The position numbers and the translations under genes are program-made. The notes beneath the pieces were generated by a model. The model was given only the letters and a program-made list of their open reading frames with translations. It was not told the origin of the DNA and ran no database searches. Shown here piece after piece: positions 10,474 through 19,070 of a stretch of 35,976 bases of DNA (position 1 is the first letter of the stretch; the number at the start of each line of letters is the position of its first letter). The stretch is from Gallionella sp. (lineage in GTDB: Bacteria; Pseudomonadota; Gammaproteobacteria; Burkholderiales; Gallionellaceae): contig JARCRR010000122.1 in assembly GCA_029850565.1 (NCBI GenBank), positions 1 to 35,976 of the forward strand. Direction: 5' to 3'.

Positions 10474-10782
10474 ATGAAATCTATCGTTACAAGCATGATC
10501 GTAGCAGCAGGCCTGATGGTTGCTGGTTCCGCAATGGCTGCTGACATGCCAGCAGTAGCAAAGAAGAACAACTGCACCGCTTGCCACGCTGTGGACAAGA
10601 AGGTGGTTGGTCCAGCTTGGAAAGATGTTGCAGTTAAGTACAAAGGTGATGTTGCTCACCTGTCCGACAAGATCAAGAAGGGTGGTAGCGGTGCTTGGGG
10701 TTCTATGCCAATGCCAGCCAATCCTAAAGTTAGCGATGCTGACATGAAGGAAATCTTGGCGTTCATCGCTGGCCTGAAGTAA
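10474..10782 (+). CDS. Small periplasmic class I cytochrome c
   Basis: Signal peptide 'MKSIVTSMIVAAGLMVAGSAMAADMP', 'NNCTACHAVDKKVVGPAWKDVA', distal Met in 'SMPMPANP'; RBS GGAGAG. Confidence 0.92.
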   Translation: MKSIVTSMIVAAGLMVAGSAMAADMPAVAKKNNCTACHAVDKKVVGPAWKDVAVKYKGDVAHLSDKIKKGGSGAWGSMPMPANPKVSDADMKEILAFIAGLK

Positions 10783-10806
10783 TCAGACCTGCAAGCATCA
10801 ACAGAG

Positions 10807-10830
10807 AAGCCGGCGCAAGCCGGCTTTTTT
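10807..10830 (+). terminator. Rho-independent terminator after cytochrome c
   Basis: AAGCCGGC-GCAA-GCCGGCTT followed by TTTT. Confidence 0.92.
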
Positions 10831-10849
10831 GTTGCTCAAGGAGTCTGGG

Positions 10850-12250
10850 TCACTTGGAGAGTTTGCTGTGACGGATGGAGTAAGTGAAATACACGATCAC
10901 GCCGATGGTCAACCATACGGTGAAGCGTAACCAAGTCTGTGCGGGTAGGAATGCCATCAAGCCAGCACAAGAGATCATGCCCAGAATCGGCAGCAGGAAG
11001 CCAAAGGGATTCTTGAACGGGCGCGGCAGATCGGGTTGGCGGATGCGCAGTACGATGACTCCCAGGCAGACAAGAACGAAGGCCGCTAAAGTGCCTATGT
11101 TGACCAATTCCGCCAAAGTGCCGAGCGGGAAGAATCCAGCAGCCATAGCCATGATGATGCCGGTGATGACGATGACGCGAACCGGAGTCTTTCTGGAGTG
11201 GTCGACTTTGGATAGAAACGGTGAAACCAGACCATCGCGCGCCATGGACAGGATGATGCGGGTCAGTGCGTAATACAGTACCAGCATGACAGTGGTCAGT
11301 CCGGCGATCACGCCTGTGGCCACTAGGGCGGATGCCCAGTTGTAGCCAAGTAGTTGCAATGCATGTGCGACAGGAGAGGGGACATTCAGTTGTGAGTAAG
11401 GCACGATACCCGTCAACAATCCTGAAACGATGATGTAGATCACCGTACAAAACGCGAGGGATGCGATGATGCCGGTCGGCAAGTCGCGTTGGGGGTTCTG
11501 TGCTTCTTCTGCCGCAGTCGAAACGGCGTCGAAGCCTACGTAAGCAAAGAACACCAAAGAAGCACCCGCCAAGACCCCGGTCGTACTGCCATCCGGCAGG
11601 GTGTTGAACCAGCCGTACGGCATGAAAGGATGCCAGTTCATGGGCTCCACGTTGAAGGCGGCGATACTGACAAATACGATGATGGTCAATATCTTGACGG
11701 ATACCATGGCAGTGTTGAGTTGCGCGCTTTGACGTACGCCGATGATGAGCAATCCCATCAGGATGAGGATGATGGATGCGGCAGGAAGATTGATGATGCC
11801 TCCTAAAACGGGCGACTTGGTGAGCGCATCCGGCAGTCCCATTCCCATCGCAGTGAGCGCGTTATTGAAATAGCCGGACCAACCGTTGGCGACAGCGGCA
11901 ACCGACACACTGTATTCCAGCAACAGGATCCAGCCAATCATCCAAGCGACGACTTCGCCGAAAGCCACATAACTGTACCCATAAGCACTTCCGCAACCGC
12001 CGACTGACGCGGCGAGTTCAGCATAGGCCAGTGCGGCAAAGGCACAGGCCAAGCCGGAGATCACGAATGACAACACGACCGCAGGCCCCGCTTGATTGGC
12101 GGCGGCAATGCCTGTGAGCACGAAAATACCCGTTCCGATGATGGCGCCGATGCCGAGCAAGGTGAGGTCGAATGCACTTAAGCAGCGCTTCAGGCCCGAG
12201 CTTTCGGACTCATCGACGACAGGTTTGGTGCGAAGCATGGATTGCCACAT
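10850..12250 (-). CDS. APC-superfamily amino acid permease (cationic amino acid transporter-like)
   Basis: 'LGIGAIIGTGIFVLTGIAAANQAGPAVVLSFVISGLACAFAALAYAELA' and about 12 hydrophobic segments. Confidence 0.9.
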   Translation of the reverse strand: MWQSMLRTKPVVDESESSGLKRCLSAFDLTLLGIGAIIGTGIFVLTGIAAANQAGPAVVLSFVISGLACAFAALAYAELAASVGGCGSAYGYSYVAFGEVVAWMIGWILLLEYSVSVAAVANGWSGYFNNALTAMGMGLPDALTKSPVLGGIINLPAASIILILMGLLIIGVRQSAQLNTAMVSVKILTIIVFVSIAAFNVEPMNWHPFMPYGWFNTLPDGSTTGVLAGASLVFFAYVGFDAVSTAAEEAQNPQRDLPTGIIASLAFCTVIYIIVSGLLTGIVPYSQLNVPSPVAHALQLLGYNWASALVATGVIAGLTTVMLVLYYALTRIILSMARDGLVSPFLSKVDHSRKTPVRVIVITGIIMAMAAGFFPLGTLAELVNIGTLAAFVLVCLGVIVLRIRQPDLPRPFKNPFGFLLPILGMISCAGLMAFLPAQTWLRFTVWLTIGVIVYFTYSIRHSKLSK

Positions 12251-12299
12251 GGTTTGTCCCCTCTGAATTTGTGCGGGTGATTATGCCTGAAATGCCGAG

Positions 12300-13094
12300 C
12301 TACAACATTTTCAGTACTAGCTTGGTCGCTAGTGCTAATAGCAAGACGGCGAACAATTTTCGTAGCAGTTTTACATTCACTCGATGAGCAGTCTTTGCAC
12401 CGATGGGGGCAGTGATGACGCTGGCGATGGCAGTCCACAGCAGGGCAGGTAAGTAGACGAAGCCGAGGTGGGGCGAAGGCAATGCCCCAATATGCACGCC
12501 AATGAGGATGTAGCCCATCGTGCCGCCGACAGCGATAGGAAATCCGATGGCCGAGGCTGTGCCGATTGCGCGCCGCAATGGCACGTTGCACCAGATCAGA
12601 AACGGGATGACGACGGTTCCTCCCCCTATAGAAACCAAACTGCTGATCCAACCCGCGAACATGCCAAACAAGCGCACTCCAGTCACACTCGGCAAGTTGC
12701 GTTCAGCATGCGGTTTGATGTCTAGCAATATCTGCGCTGCTGCGAAAGAAACGAACGAAGCAAAGAAGACTATCAAGAAGCGCGGAGACACGAGAGCTGC
12801 CGATGCGGCCCCGAGTGCGGTGCCGAGCAATATGCCCGGCGTGATGTGGCGTACGATCTTCCAATCGACAGCATTGTGCTGGTGATGTTTTCGCAGACTT
12901 GCCAATGAAGTGAACAGAATGACCGCCATTCCCGTGCCAAGTGCAAGGTGCATGGTGTGTTCGACGGACAGCCCCTGAGCTTCGAACAGCCACAGTAAAA
13001 CAGGTACGAGTAGAGTTCCGCCGCCAATGCCGAACATGCCGCCTAAGAATCCGGCGACCGCACCCAAGACAAGATAGGCGAGATGCCACTCCAT
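12300..13094 (-). CDS. Sulfite exporter TauE/SafE family permease
   Basis: 'GFLGGMFGIGGGTLLVPVLLWLF' and 'SLVSIGGGTVVIPFLIW' duplicated motif; start at ATG 13094 overlapping the EVE gene stop. Confidence 0.9.
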   Translation of the reverse strand: MEWHLAYLVLGAVAGFLGGMFGIGGGTLLVPVLLWLFEAQGLSVEHTMHLALGTGMAVILFTSLASLRKHHQHNAVDWKIVRHITPGILLGTALGAASAALVSPRFLIVFFASFVSFAAAQILLDIKPHAERNLPSVTGVRLFGMFAGWISSLVSIGGGTVVIPFLIWCNVPLRRAIGTASAIGFPIAVGGTMGYILIGVHIGALPSPHLGFVYLPALLWTAIASVITAPIGAKTAHRVNVKLLRKLFAVLLLALATKLVLKML

Positions 13095-13558
13095 CAATCG
13101 TGCGCCAACTTGGCCGTGATAAATCTCCACTCGGCCGGATCGAGCGGGGTGATGGAGAGACGATTGCCGCGTTGCAGGGTGCGCAGATTCTCCAACTCGG
13201 GATGGCGCTTCAGTTCTTCGATGGAGATGAGCGCGATCTTCTTCACCAGTTTCACATCCACATTGAACCAGCGCGGTGTCTCCTGCGTGGCCTTTTCGTC
13301 GAAGTATTTGCTCTTCTTGTTGAACTGCGTGGCATCGGGGTAGGCGTGGCTCGCCACTTCGGCGATGCCTGCGATGCCGGGTTCTTTACAGTTGGAGTGA
13401 TAGAACAGTACGCCGTCGCCGACCTGCATCTGGTCGCGCATGAAATTGCGTGCTTGGTAATTGCGCACGCCGTACCAAGCTACGGTCTGGTCGGGAAGGT
13501 TGGCGAGATCGTCGATGCCGACATCGCTGGGTTCGGATTTCATCAGCCAATAACGCAT
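13094..13558 (-). CDS. EVE domain-containing protein
   Basis: 'MRYWLMKSEPSDVGIDDL...WYGVRNYQARNFMRDQMQVGDGVLFYHSN'. Confidence 0.93.
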   Translation of the reverse strand: MRYWLMKSEPSDVGIDDLANLPDQTVAWYGVRNYQARNFMRDQMQVGDGVLFYHSNCKEPGIAGIAEVASHAYPDATQFNKKSKYFDEKATQETPRWFNVDVKLVKKIALISIEELKRHPELENLRTLQRGNRLSITPLDPAEWRFITAKLAHD

Positions 13559-13573
13559 AGTGCGACTCCGCAA

Positions 13574-13602
13574 ATAAAAAGTGCGACCTCGAAAGATCGC
13601 AC
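13574..13602 (-). terminator. Rho-independent terminator of 6S RNA
   Basis: Minus strand GTGCGA-TCTTTCGAGG-TCGCAC followed by TTTTTATTT. Confidence 0.85.
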
Positions 13603-13603
13603 T

Positions 13604-13790
13604 GGAATAAAGTCCCCCGCCTGTGCCGTTGACTCAATATCTTGAACCTGGGTTCAAGAGGGTCGGTTCCCGGTCACATCAGGTGCGTCTGCGAGAGACG
13701 CTCACAACAGTGACTTGAATGGGGCGCAACCTAAGCATTAGCTCATTGGTTCAAAGAATTATGAATCTCACGAACACTGCAGGGGACAAA
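13604..13790 (-). ncRNA. ssrS: 6S RNA
   Basis: Minus strand GTCCCCTGCAGTGTTCGTGAG... and ...TTGAACCCAGGTTCAAG...CGGCACAGGCGGGGGAC. GTCCCC/GGGGAC closing stem, immediately downstream of zapA, with a terminator after it. Ends approximate. Confidence 0.9.
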
Positions 13791-13801
13791 CCTTGGACGA
13801 T

Positions 13802-14116
13802 TTAGAACAGTTCGTCTTGGTCGACCAGCGCTGAATCGATGGCCGCCTGCATGCTTTGCATTCTACGCTTCAGATCGGCAAGGTCAAAGCCCCCGCCGAC
13901 GCGAGTGGTGAGTAGTTCGTGAGCGATGTTGAGAGCAGCCATGATGGCAATGCGTTCGACCGAGGCGATCTTTCCTGCATCGCGTATCTCGCGCATCTTC
14001 TTGTCCAGGTAGGCCACGGCATCCTGCAGTTCTGCACGCTCCTCTTCGGGGCAGGCGACGCGGAATTCGCGGTCAAGAATGGTCACATCGAGCGAACTGG
14101 TCTTTTGGTTGCTCAT
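13802..14116 (-). CDS. zapA: Cell division protein ZapA
   Basis: 'LDVTILDREFRVACPEEERAELQDAVAYLDKKMREIRDAGKIASVERIAIMAALNIAHELL'; located before 6S RNA. Confidence 0.93.
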   Translation of the reverse strand: MSNQKTSSLDVTILDREFRVACPEEERAELQDAVAYLDKKMREIRDAGKIASVERIAIMAALNIAHELLTTRVGGGFDLADLKRRMQSMQAAIDSALVDQDELF

Positions 14117-14322
14117 TGGGTGTCGGCAGGAAGTTGCGCAAGGAGTTTCTCCAAGCGTTGTGAGGCTAATTCGATTTTATCCTGGCTCTTGCGTTGGCCG
14201 CTTAGGGCCGAGGCGACATCCTGGCGCAGTTGCAGATTCTCTGCGCGTAGACGCTGAGTGAGCTGCACCAGTTGTGCCAATTTCTGGTCGAGAGCATCGA
14301 GTTCGCTTTGCATGGGGTGCAC
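14113..14322 (-). CDS. Small coiled-coil protein, ZapB-like (TIGR02449-type)
   Basis: 'ELDALDQKLAQLVQLTQRLRAENLQLRQDVASALSGQRKSQDKIELASQRLEKLLAQLP'; ATGA overlap with zapA. Confidence 0.75.
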   Translation of the reverse strand: MHPMQSELDALDQKLAQLVQLTQRLRAENLQLRQDVASALSGQRKSQDKIELASQRLEKLLAQLPADTQ

Positions 14323-14409
14323 TATAGTTTTGAAAACCCTGATAAGTCAATTGCTAACAGTATGTTTTGCATGTGCTTTGGAGGGGGGCGATGCTCAGTT
14401 CTGCTACAA

Positions 14410-14605
14410 TCCGTCCCGCTTCAAGGTGCTGCGGGGTGAGAGCCTCGCAGTTAAACGGGAAACAGGTGAGGATGATTGTTCCAATACCTGTGCTGCCCCC
14501 GCAACGGTAAGCAAGTGTGGATGCGTCGAAATGCCACTGTGCGCAAGCATGGGAAGGTGACGCATCAAGACTTGTGAGCCCGGATACCGGCCATGAAGAA
14601 GGTTC
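14410..14605 (+). promoter_or_regulatory. Cobalamin riboswitch (adenosylcobalamin-type aptamer)
   Basis: 'GGTGCTGCGGGGTGAGAGCCTCGCAGTTAAACGGGAAACAGGTG', 'CCTGTGCTGCCCCCGCAACGGTAAGC', 'GTGAGCCCGGATACCGGCC'. Upstream of btuB. Confidence 0.95.
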
Positions 14606-14726
14606 AGGAAATGCTGCGGGAGGCAGCATGGATGGTCGTTTCACACCTTCCTTTATCTCCTTTTGGCATTCCTGATTTCTCAATGTTCCAACGGGGACGC
14701 TTGGGGCTTACATCTAGGAAATTCAA

Positions 14727-16541
14727 ATGAAACACAAATATATTTTAGGCACGCTGCTGTGTGCGGTTACTTCTTTGGTACAAGCTGGAAACAATGCGCT
14801 GGATGAGGTGGTGGTCACCGCCTCACGCAGCGAACAACACCTCAATCAAACGTTACAAAGCACCAGCGTGATTACGCAACGCGACATTTTGGAATCGGGC
14901 GCGACAGATGTACCATCGCTACTACGCAATTTGGCTGGCGTGGAAGTGGCGCAGACAGGCGGCATCGGGTCGCAAAGCAGTTTGTTTTTGCGCGGCACGA
15001 ATTCGACACATACCTTGGTGCTTTTGGATGGCGTGCGAATTAGCGCCGCAACAACGGGCGCGACAGCCATTGACCAGCTTATGCTGGATCAAGTTGAGCG
15101 CATCGAAGTGGTGCGTGGCAACGTGAGCAGTTTGTATGGTTCAGAGGCGATTGGCGGCGTGGTGCAGATTTTCACTAAGAGGGGAAGTGGTGCGCCTGCC
15201 GCAACAGTGAGTGCAGGCTATGGTTCGCACGCGACACGTCGCGCGAGTGCGGCGTTCGGCGGTGAAATCAACGGCGCGACGTTCCATCTGGGCGTATCAA
15301 GATTGGCATCCGACGGCATTTCTGCAATCAACACCACACTCGCCCCTTCGGCAAATCCCGACTCGGACGGATTTGACAATACCAGCGTCTCCGCGCGCGC
15401 CGGATATGCTTTCAACGACAATCATCGCGTTGAGGCAAGCGTCTTTCGCAGCCTGGGTAAATTGCAAACAGACAACGCATTTGGCTTACCGACCGACTAT
15501 GATGAAAGTGATGCAAACCTATCGAAATGGTCGCTTGCGACGAGCAATCGGCTCCTTGAAGGTTGGGAAAGCCGTGTGAACTTCGCGCAAGGTATGGACG
15601 ATCTTGTGAGTAGAAGCAATGGCTTGAAGACTTCTGCATACAAGACGGTGAGCGATCAACTAGCTTGGCAGAACACGTTGAACATCGGTGAGCAAGGCAT
15701 CTTGTTAATTGCAGTGGAACGACTCAAACAACGTGTGAGTTCAACTACGACTTTTAGTGCGGATGCGCGTAGCACCAACAGTTTGCTTGCGGGTTACAGC
15801 GCCGACTATGGCGTGCATCAAGTACAGGTGAATGTCAGACAAGACCGCTATTCAGACTTTGGTTCTGCTAACACGGGGTTGCTGGGTTATGGCTTGAGGA
15901 TTGGTGAAAGCTTACGCATGACTGCAACCATCTCCACTGCATTCAAAGCCCCCACATTCAACGATATGTACTACCCGCTATCTTGGGGGTATCAGGGTAA
16001 TCCCAACCTCAAGCCAGAACGTGCGAGCAACCTTGAATTGGGTGCGCACTACGGGCAGGGTGAGGTTTATGTTGACGGCTCGTTGTTCCAAAACCGCATT
16101 CGCGACTTGATTGCGATCAATAGCACGTTCACCACCGTTGAGAATCTCGATGAGGCACTCATTGAGGGGGTGGAGTTGGTGTATGGCGTTAAGCATGATG
16201 TGTTGGAGATTGAGAATGCAGTCACCTTGCAATCGCCGCGTAACGTAAAAACAGGGGCGATTCTGTCTCGTCGCGCCCAAACCATGAACACTCTCACCGT
16301 TGCGCGTCGCTTTGACAGCGGTAGAGTGGGGTTTGAATGGCGATCAAGTGGTGAGCGTAAGGATGGCGCGAATACTTTGGTGGCTTATGACGTTATCAAT
16401 CTAAGCGTGCAATGGAAGCTCACCCCTAATTTCGGGTTGAACGCGCGCGTGGATAACTTATTCGGTCAGGACTACATGTTGGTACACCAGTACAACACGT
16501 TAGGGCGAACAGTGTTTGTGGGATTGAATTACCAGCAATAA
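14727..16541 (+). CDS. btuB: TonB-dependent vitamin B12 receptor BtuB
   Basis: TonB box/plug 'DEVVVTASRSEQHLNQTLQSTSVITQRDILESGATDVPSLLRNLAGVEV', C-terminal aromatic strand; downstream of a cobalamin riboswitch. Confidence 0.92.
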   Translation: MKHKYILGTLLCAVTSLVQAGNNALDEVVVTASRSEQHLNQTLQSTSVITQRDILESGATDVPSLLRNLAGVEVAQTGGIGSQSSLFLRGTNSTHTLVLLDGVRISAATTGATAIDQLMLDQVERIEVVRGNVSSLYGSEAIGGVVQIFTKRGSGAPAATVSAGYGSHATRRASAAFGGEINGATFHLGVSRLASDGISAINTTLAPSANPDSDGFDNTSVSARAGYAFNDNHRVEASVFRSLGKLQTDNAFGLPTDYDESDANLSKWSLATSNRLLEGWESRVNFAQGMDDLVSRSNGLKTSAYKTVSDQLAWQNTLNIGEQGILLIAVERLKQRVSSTTTFSADARSTNSLLAGYSADYGVHQVQVNVRQDRYSDFGSANTGLLGYGLRIGESLRMTATISTAFKAPTFNDMYYPLSWGYQGNPNLKPERASNLELGAHYGQGEVYVDGSLFQNRIRDLIAINSTFTTVENLDEALIEGVELVYGVKHDVLEIENAVTLQSPRNVKTGAILSRRAQTMNTLTVARRFDSGRVGFEWRSSGERKDGANTLVAYDVINLSVQWKLTPNFGLNARVDNLFGQDYMLVHQYNTLGRTVFVGLNYQQ

Positions 16542-16580
16542 CAACGCGCCGCGCGCGGATTCGCGCCGTTTCTGTTAAAG

Positions 16581-16606
16581 TTCCTGCCAGTTTTCACTGG
16601 CAGGAA
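16581..16606 (+). repeat. Perfect inverted repeat / hairpin upstream of the btuM-like gene
   Basis: TTCCTGCCAG-TTTTCA-CTGGCAGGAA, 10-bp perfect stem and 6-nt loop; ends just before the GAGGAG RBS; no T-tract. Confidence 0.85.
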
Positions 16607-16622
16607 TCATGAGGAGAACAAC

Positions 16623-17198
16623 ATGAAATTATTACAAAATAGAACATTCTGGTTAGGTGCTGCATTGGTGATGTTGATGGGCGCGACGCGCTATCAACAT
16701 TTCGGCTCTGCACTGACTTTGCCAGATGCATCGTACGCAGCTTTCTTTCTGGGCGGCTTGTTCCTTGGTCGAGTGCGCGGCGCGCTGCTGATTTTGACAC
16801 TGCTGTTGCTGGAAGCTGCACTGGTCGATTTCTACGCGATCAACTTCCGCGAGATCAGCGGATGGTGTGTCACCTCCGCGTACTCGTTCCTTGTGTTTGC
16901 TTACGCCGCGTTGTGGTTCGTCGGGCGTTGGTTCGCTCCACGCTATGATCTGTCGGCTAAAGGTTTGCTTGGATTGACTGTCGCGACCGTGGTGGCAGGG
17001 AGCGCGGCTTTTGTCATCGCGAACGTGAGCTTCTATCTCCTCGCCGGCTATTTCGACAGTATGAGCGTCGTTGAATACGTCTCCCGCGTTTCACAGTACT
17101 ACGGCTCTTATGTTGCCGTAGCCCTGATGTATGTCGGCTTGGCCGTGGGGGTGCAGATGCTGTCCGGCAGAGTATCCCACGCAAAAGACGCCGCCTGA
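16623..17198 (+). CDS. btuM: BtuM-like cobalamin uptake membrane protein
   Basis: About 191 aa, about 6 hydrophobic segments, 'GATRYQHFGSALTLPDASYAAFFLGG', a single Cys at residue 82 ('EISGWCVTSAYSF'). Directly downstream of riboswitch-btuB. Confidence 0.8.
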   Translation: MKLLQNRTFWLGAALVMLMGATRYQHFGSALTLPDASYAAFFLGGLFLGRVRGALLILTLLLLEAALVDFYAINFREISGWCVTSAYSFLVFAYAALWFVGRWFAPRYDLSAKGLLGLTVATVVAGSAAFVIANVSFYLLAGYFDSMSVVEYVSRVSQYYGSYVAVALMYVGLAVGVQMLSGRVSHAKDAA

Positions 17199-17225
17199 TC
17201 TTGCGTGATTGACTCGGTGCAAGGC

Positions 17226-18962
17226 ATGACCAGTACCCAGCTTTATCTGCGTTTGATGCGCTATGTGCGTCCGTACTGGCGTGCGTTCGCCGTCTCCATC
17301 CTAGGCATGGTGGTGGCCGCAGCGACCGAACCCTTGTTGCCGGCTTTGCTCAAGCCTTTCCTTGACGGCACGTTTGTGAATAAAGACAGCGCGGTGATGA
17401 TGTGGGCACCGACCTTCATTTTGGTGATCTTTTTGGTTCGCGGTGTGGCCGGGTTCTTTGGTTCTTATGCCATCCACTGGGTCGGCAACAAAGTGGTCAT
17501 GGATCTGCGCGCCGAGATGTTCGCCAAATTATTGTCATTGCCCACGCGGTTCTATGATGACCACGCCACGGGAACCTTGATCTCCAAACTCACCTACGAT
17601 GTGACGAATGTGACTGCGGCCGCGACGAGTGTTGTGACCATCACTATCCGTGACTCCATCATCATCTTAGGGTTGCTTGGCTGGCTTTTCTACCTGGATT
17701 GGAAGCTGACACTGATCACTTTGCTGATCGCGCCTATCGTTGCATTGGTCATCCATCAAATTAATCGGCGCTTGCGCTCTTCCAGTCGAGAGACGCAGAA
17801 AGCGATGGGCAGCATCACTCAGGTCATCGAAGAAAGTGTGACGGCTCATAAGGTCGTGAAGTTGTTCGGTGGACAAAGCTACGAGAAGCAAAGATTCGAA
17901 GAAGAGATCAACCTGGTGCGCCGCCACATGATGAAGCAAGCGGCCGCAGCCTTGGCCAACGTGCCTATCGTACAGATGGTGGCGGCGATCGCGTTGGCGT
18001 TCGTCATCCATCTGGCTATCGGACAAGCGCAAAGCGATGCGACGACGGTGGGCGGATTCTTGTCTTTCGTCGCTGCCATGCTGATGTTGACCGCGCCGAT
18101 CAAGCGCATAACGAGTATCAATGAATTCGTGCAGCGCGGCTTGGCTGCGGCAGAGAGTGTATTCGAGTTGATTGATACGGCAGGCGAAACGGATGCAGGT
18201 CGGTCGGTGATGAGTCGCTCTTCCGGTGCGCTTTCCTTTGAGCATGTCAGTCTGTCTTATCAATCCGATGAGCGCTTGGCACTGAACGATATCTGTTTGG
18301 ATATCCCTGCCGGACAAGCGGTCGCTTTGGTCGGCGCGTCTGGCAGTGGCAAGAGCACGCTCGCCAATCTGGTGCCGCGCTTCTATCTGCCGACCAAAGG
18401 TCGCATCACGCTGGATGGGCAAAACATCAATGACCTCACCCTGGCCAGTCTGCGCGCCAACATCGCCTTGGTGAGCCAGGAAGTGGTGCTGTTCAACGAC
18501 ACCATCGCTGCCAACATCGCCTACGGGCAGATGCGCGAAGTGCCGGAAGAAGAGATCGTCGCGGCGGCAACGGCAGCACATGCCATGGAGTTCATTCGCG
18601 ACCTACCGATGGGGTTAGAGACCTTGGCGGGTGAGAAGGGTGTTCGACTTTCCGGTGGCCAGCGCCAGCGCATCGCTATCGCACGCGCTATTCTCAAGAA
18701 CGCCCCCATCCTTATCTTGGATGAAGCTACCTCGGCGCTGGATAGTGAATCCGAACGCCACGTCCAGGCGGCTTTGGAAACGCTGATGAAGGGGCGCACT
18801 TCACTGGTCATCGCCCATCGCCTATCTACCATCGAAAAAGCGGACCGTATTGTCGTCCTACAAAAAGGGCAGATCGCGGAAGCGGGCACTCACGCCGAGT
18901 TGCTGGCTAAGGGCAAGGTGTATGCACAGTTGCATCGCACCCAGTTCAGCGGAAACGAATAG
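17226..18962 (+). CDS. msbA: ABC exporter, permease-ATPase fusion, MsbA-like (lipid A flippase)
   Basis: TM domain plus Walker A 'GASGSGKSTLANL', signature 'LSGGQRQRIAIARAIL', Walker B 'ILILDEATSALD'. Alternative GTG start at 17205. Confidence 0.88.
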   Translation: MTSTQLYLRLMRYVRPYWRAFAVSILGMVVAAATEPLLPALLKPFLDGTFVNKDSAVMMWAPTFILVIFLVRGVAGFFGSYAIHWVGNKVVMDLRAEMFAKLLSLPTRFYDDHATGTLISKLTYDVTNVTAAATSVVTITIRDSIIILGLLGWLFYLDWKLTLITLLIAPIVALVIHQINRRLRSSSRETQKAMGSITQVIEESVTAHKVVKLFGGQSYEKQRFEEEINLVRRHMMKQAAAALANVPIVQMVAAIALAFVIHLAIGQAQSDATTVGGFLSFVAAMLMLTAPIKRITSINEFVQRGLAAAESVFELIDTAGETDAGRSVMSRSSGALSFEHVSLSYQSDERLALNDICLDIPAGQAVALVGASGSGKSTLANLVPRFYLPTKGRITLDGQNINDLTLASLRANIALVSQEVVLFNDTIAANIAYGQMREVPEEEIVAAATAAHAMEFIRDLPMGLETLAGEKGVRLSGGQRQRIAIARAILKNAPILILDEATSALDSESERHVQAALETLMKGRTSLVIAHRLSTIEKADRIVVLQKGQIAEAGTHAELLAKGKVYAQLHRTQFSGNE

Positions 18963-19070
18963 TAGAACCAGAATTTTCATCAATAGGTTGACAGTCGCGC
19001 CGCATATGGCAAAATTCAAACCCTAGCATTTCAGTCAAGTTTCAAAACCTCATCACTTTAGGAGAACATC

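Noticed and set aside
14258-14683. ORFs on both strands through the riboswitch
   Set aside because: The region is explained by a structured cobalamin riboswitch; the ORFs look spurious.
17667-18581. 304-aa minus-strand ORF
   Set aside because: Antisense shadow of msbA; low-complexity R/H/Q composition.
18988-19018. TTGACA upstream of peroxiredoxin as a full sigma70 promoter
   Set aside because: Perfect -35-like hexamer, but the -10 at 17-18 bp is weak (AAAATT), so not listed as a feature.
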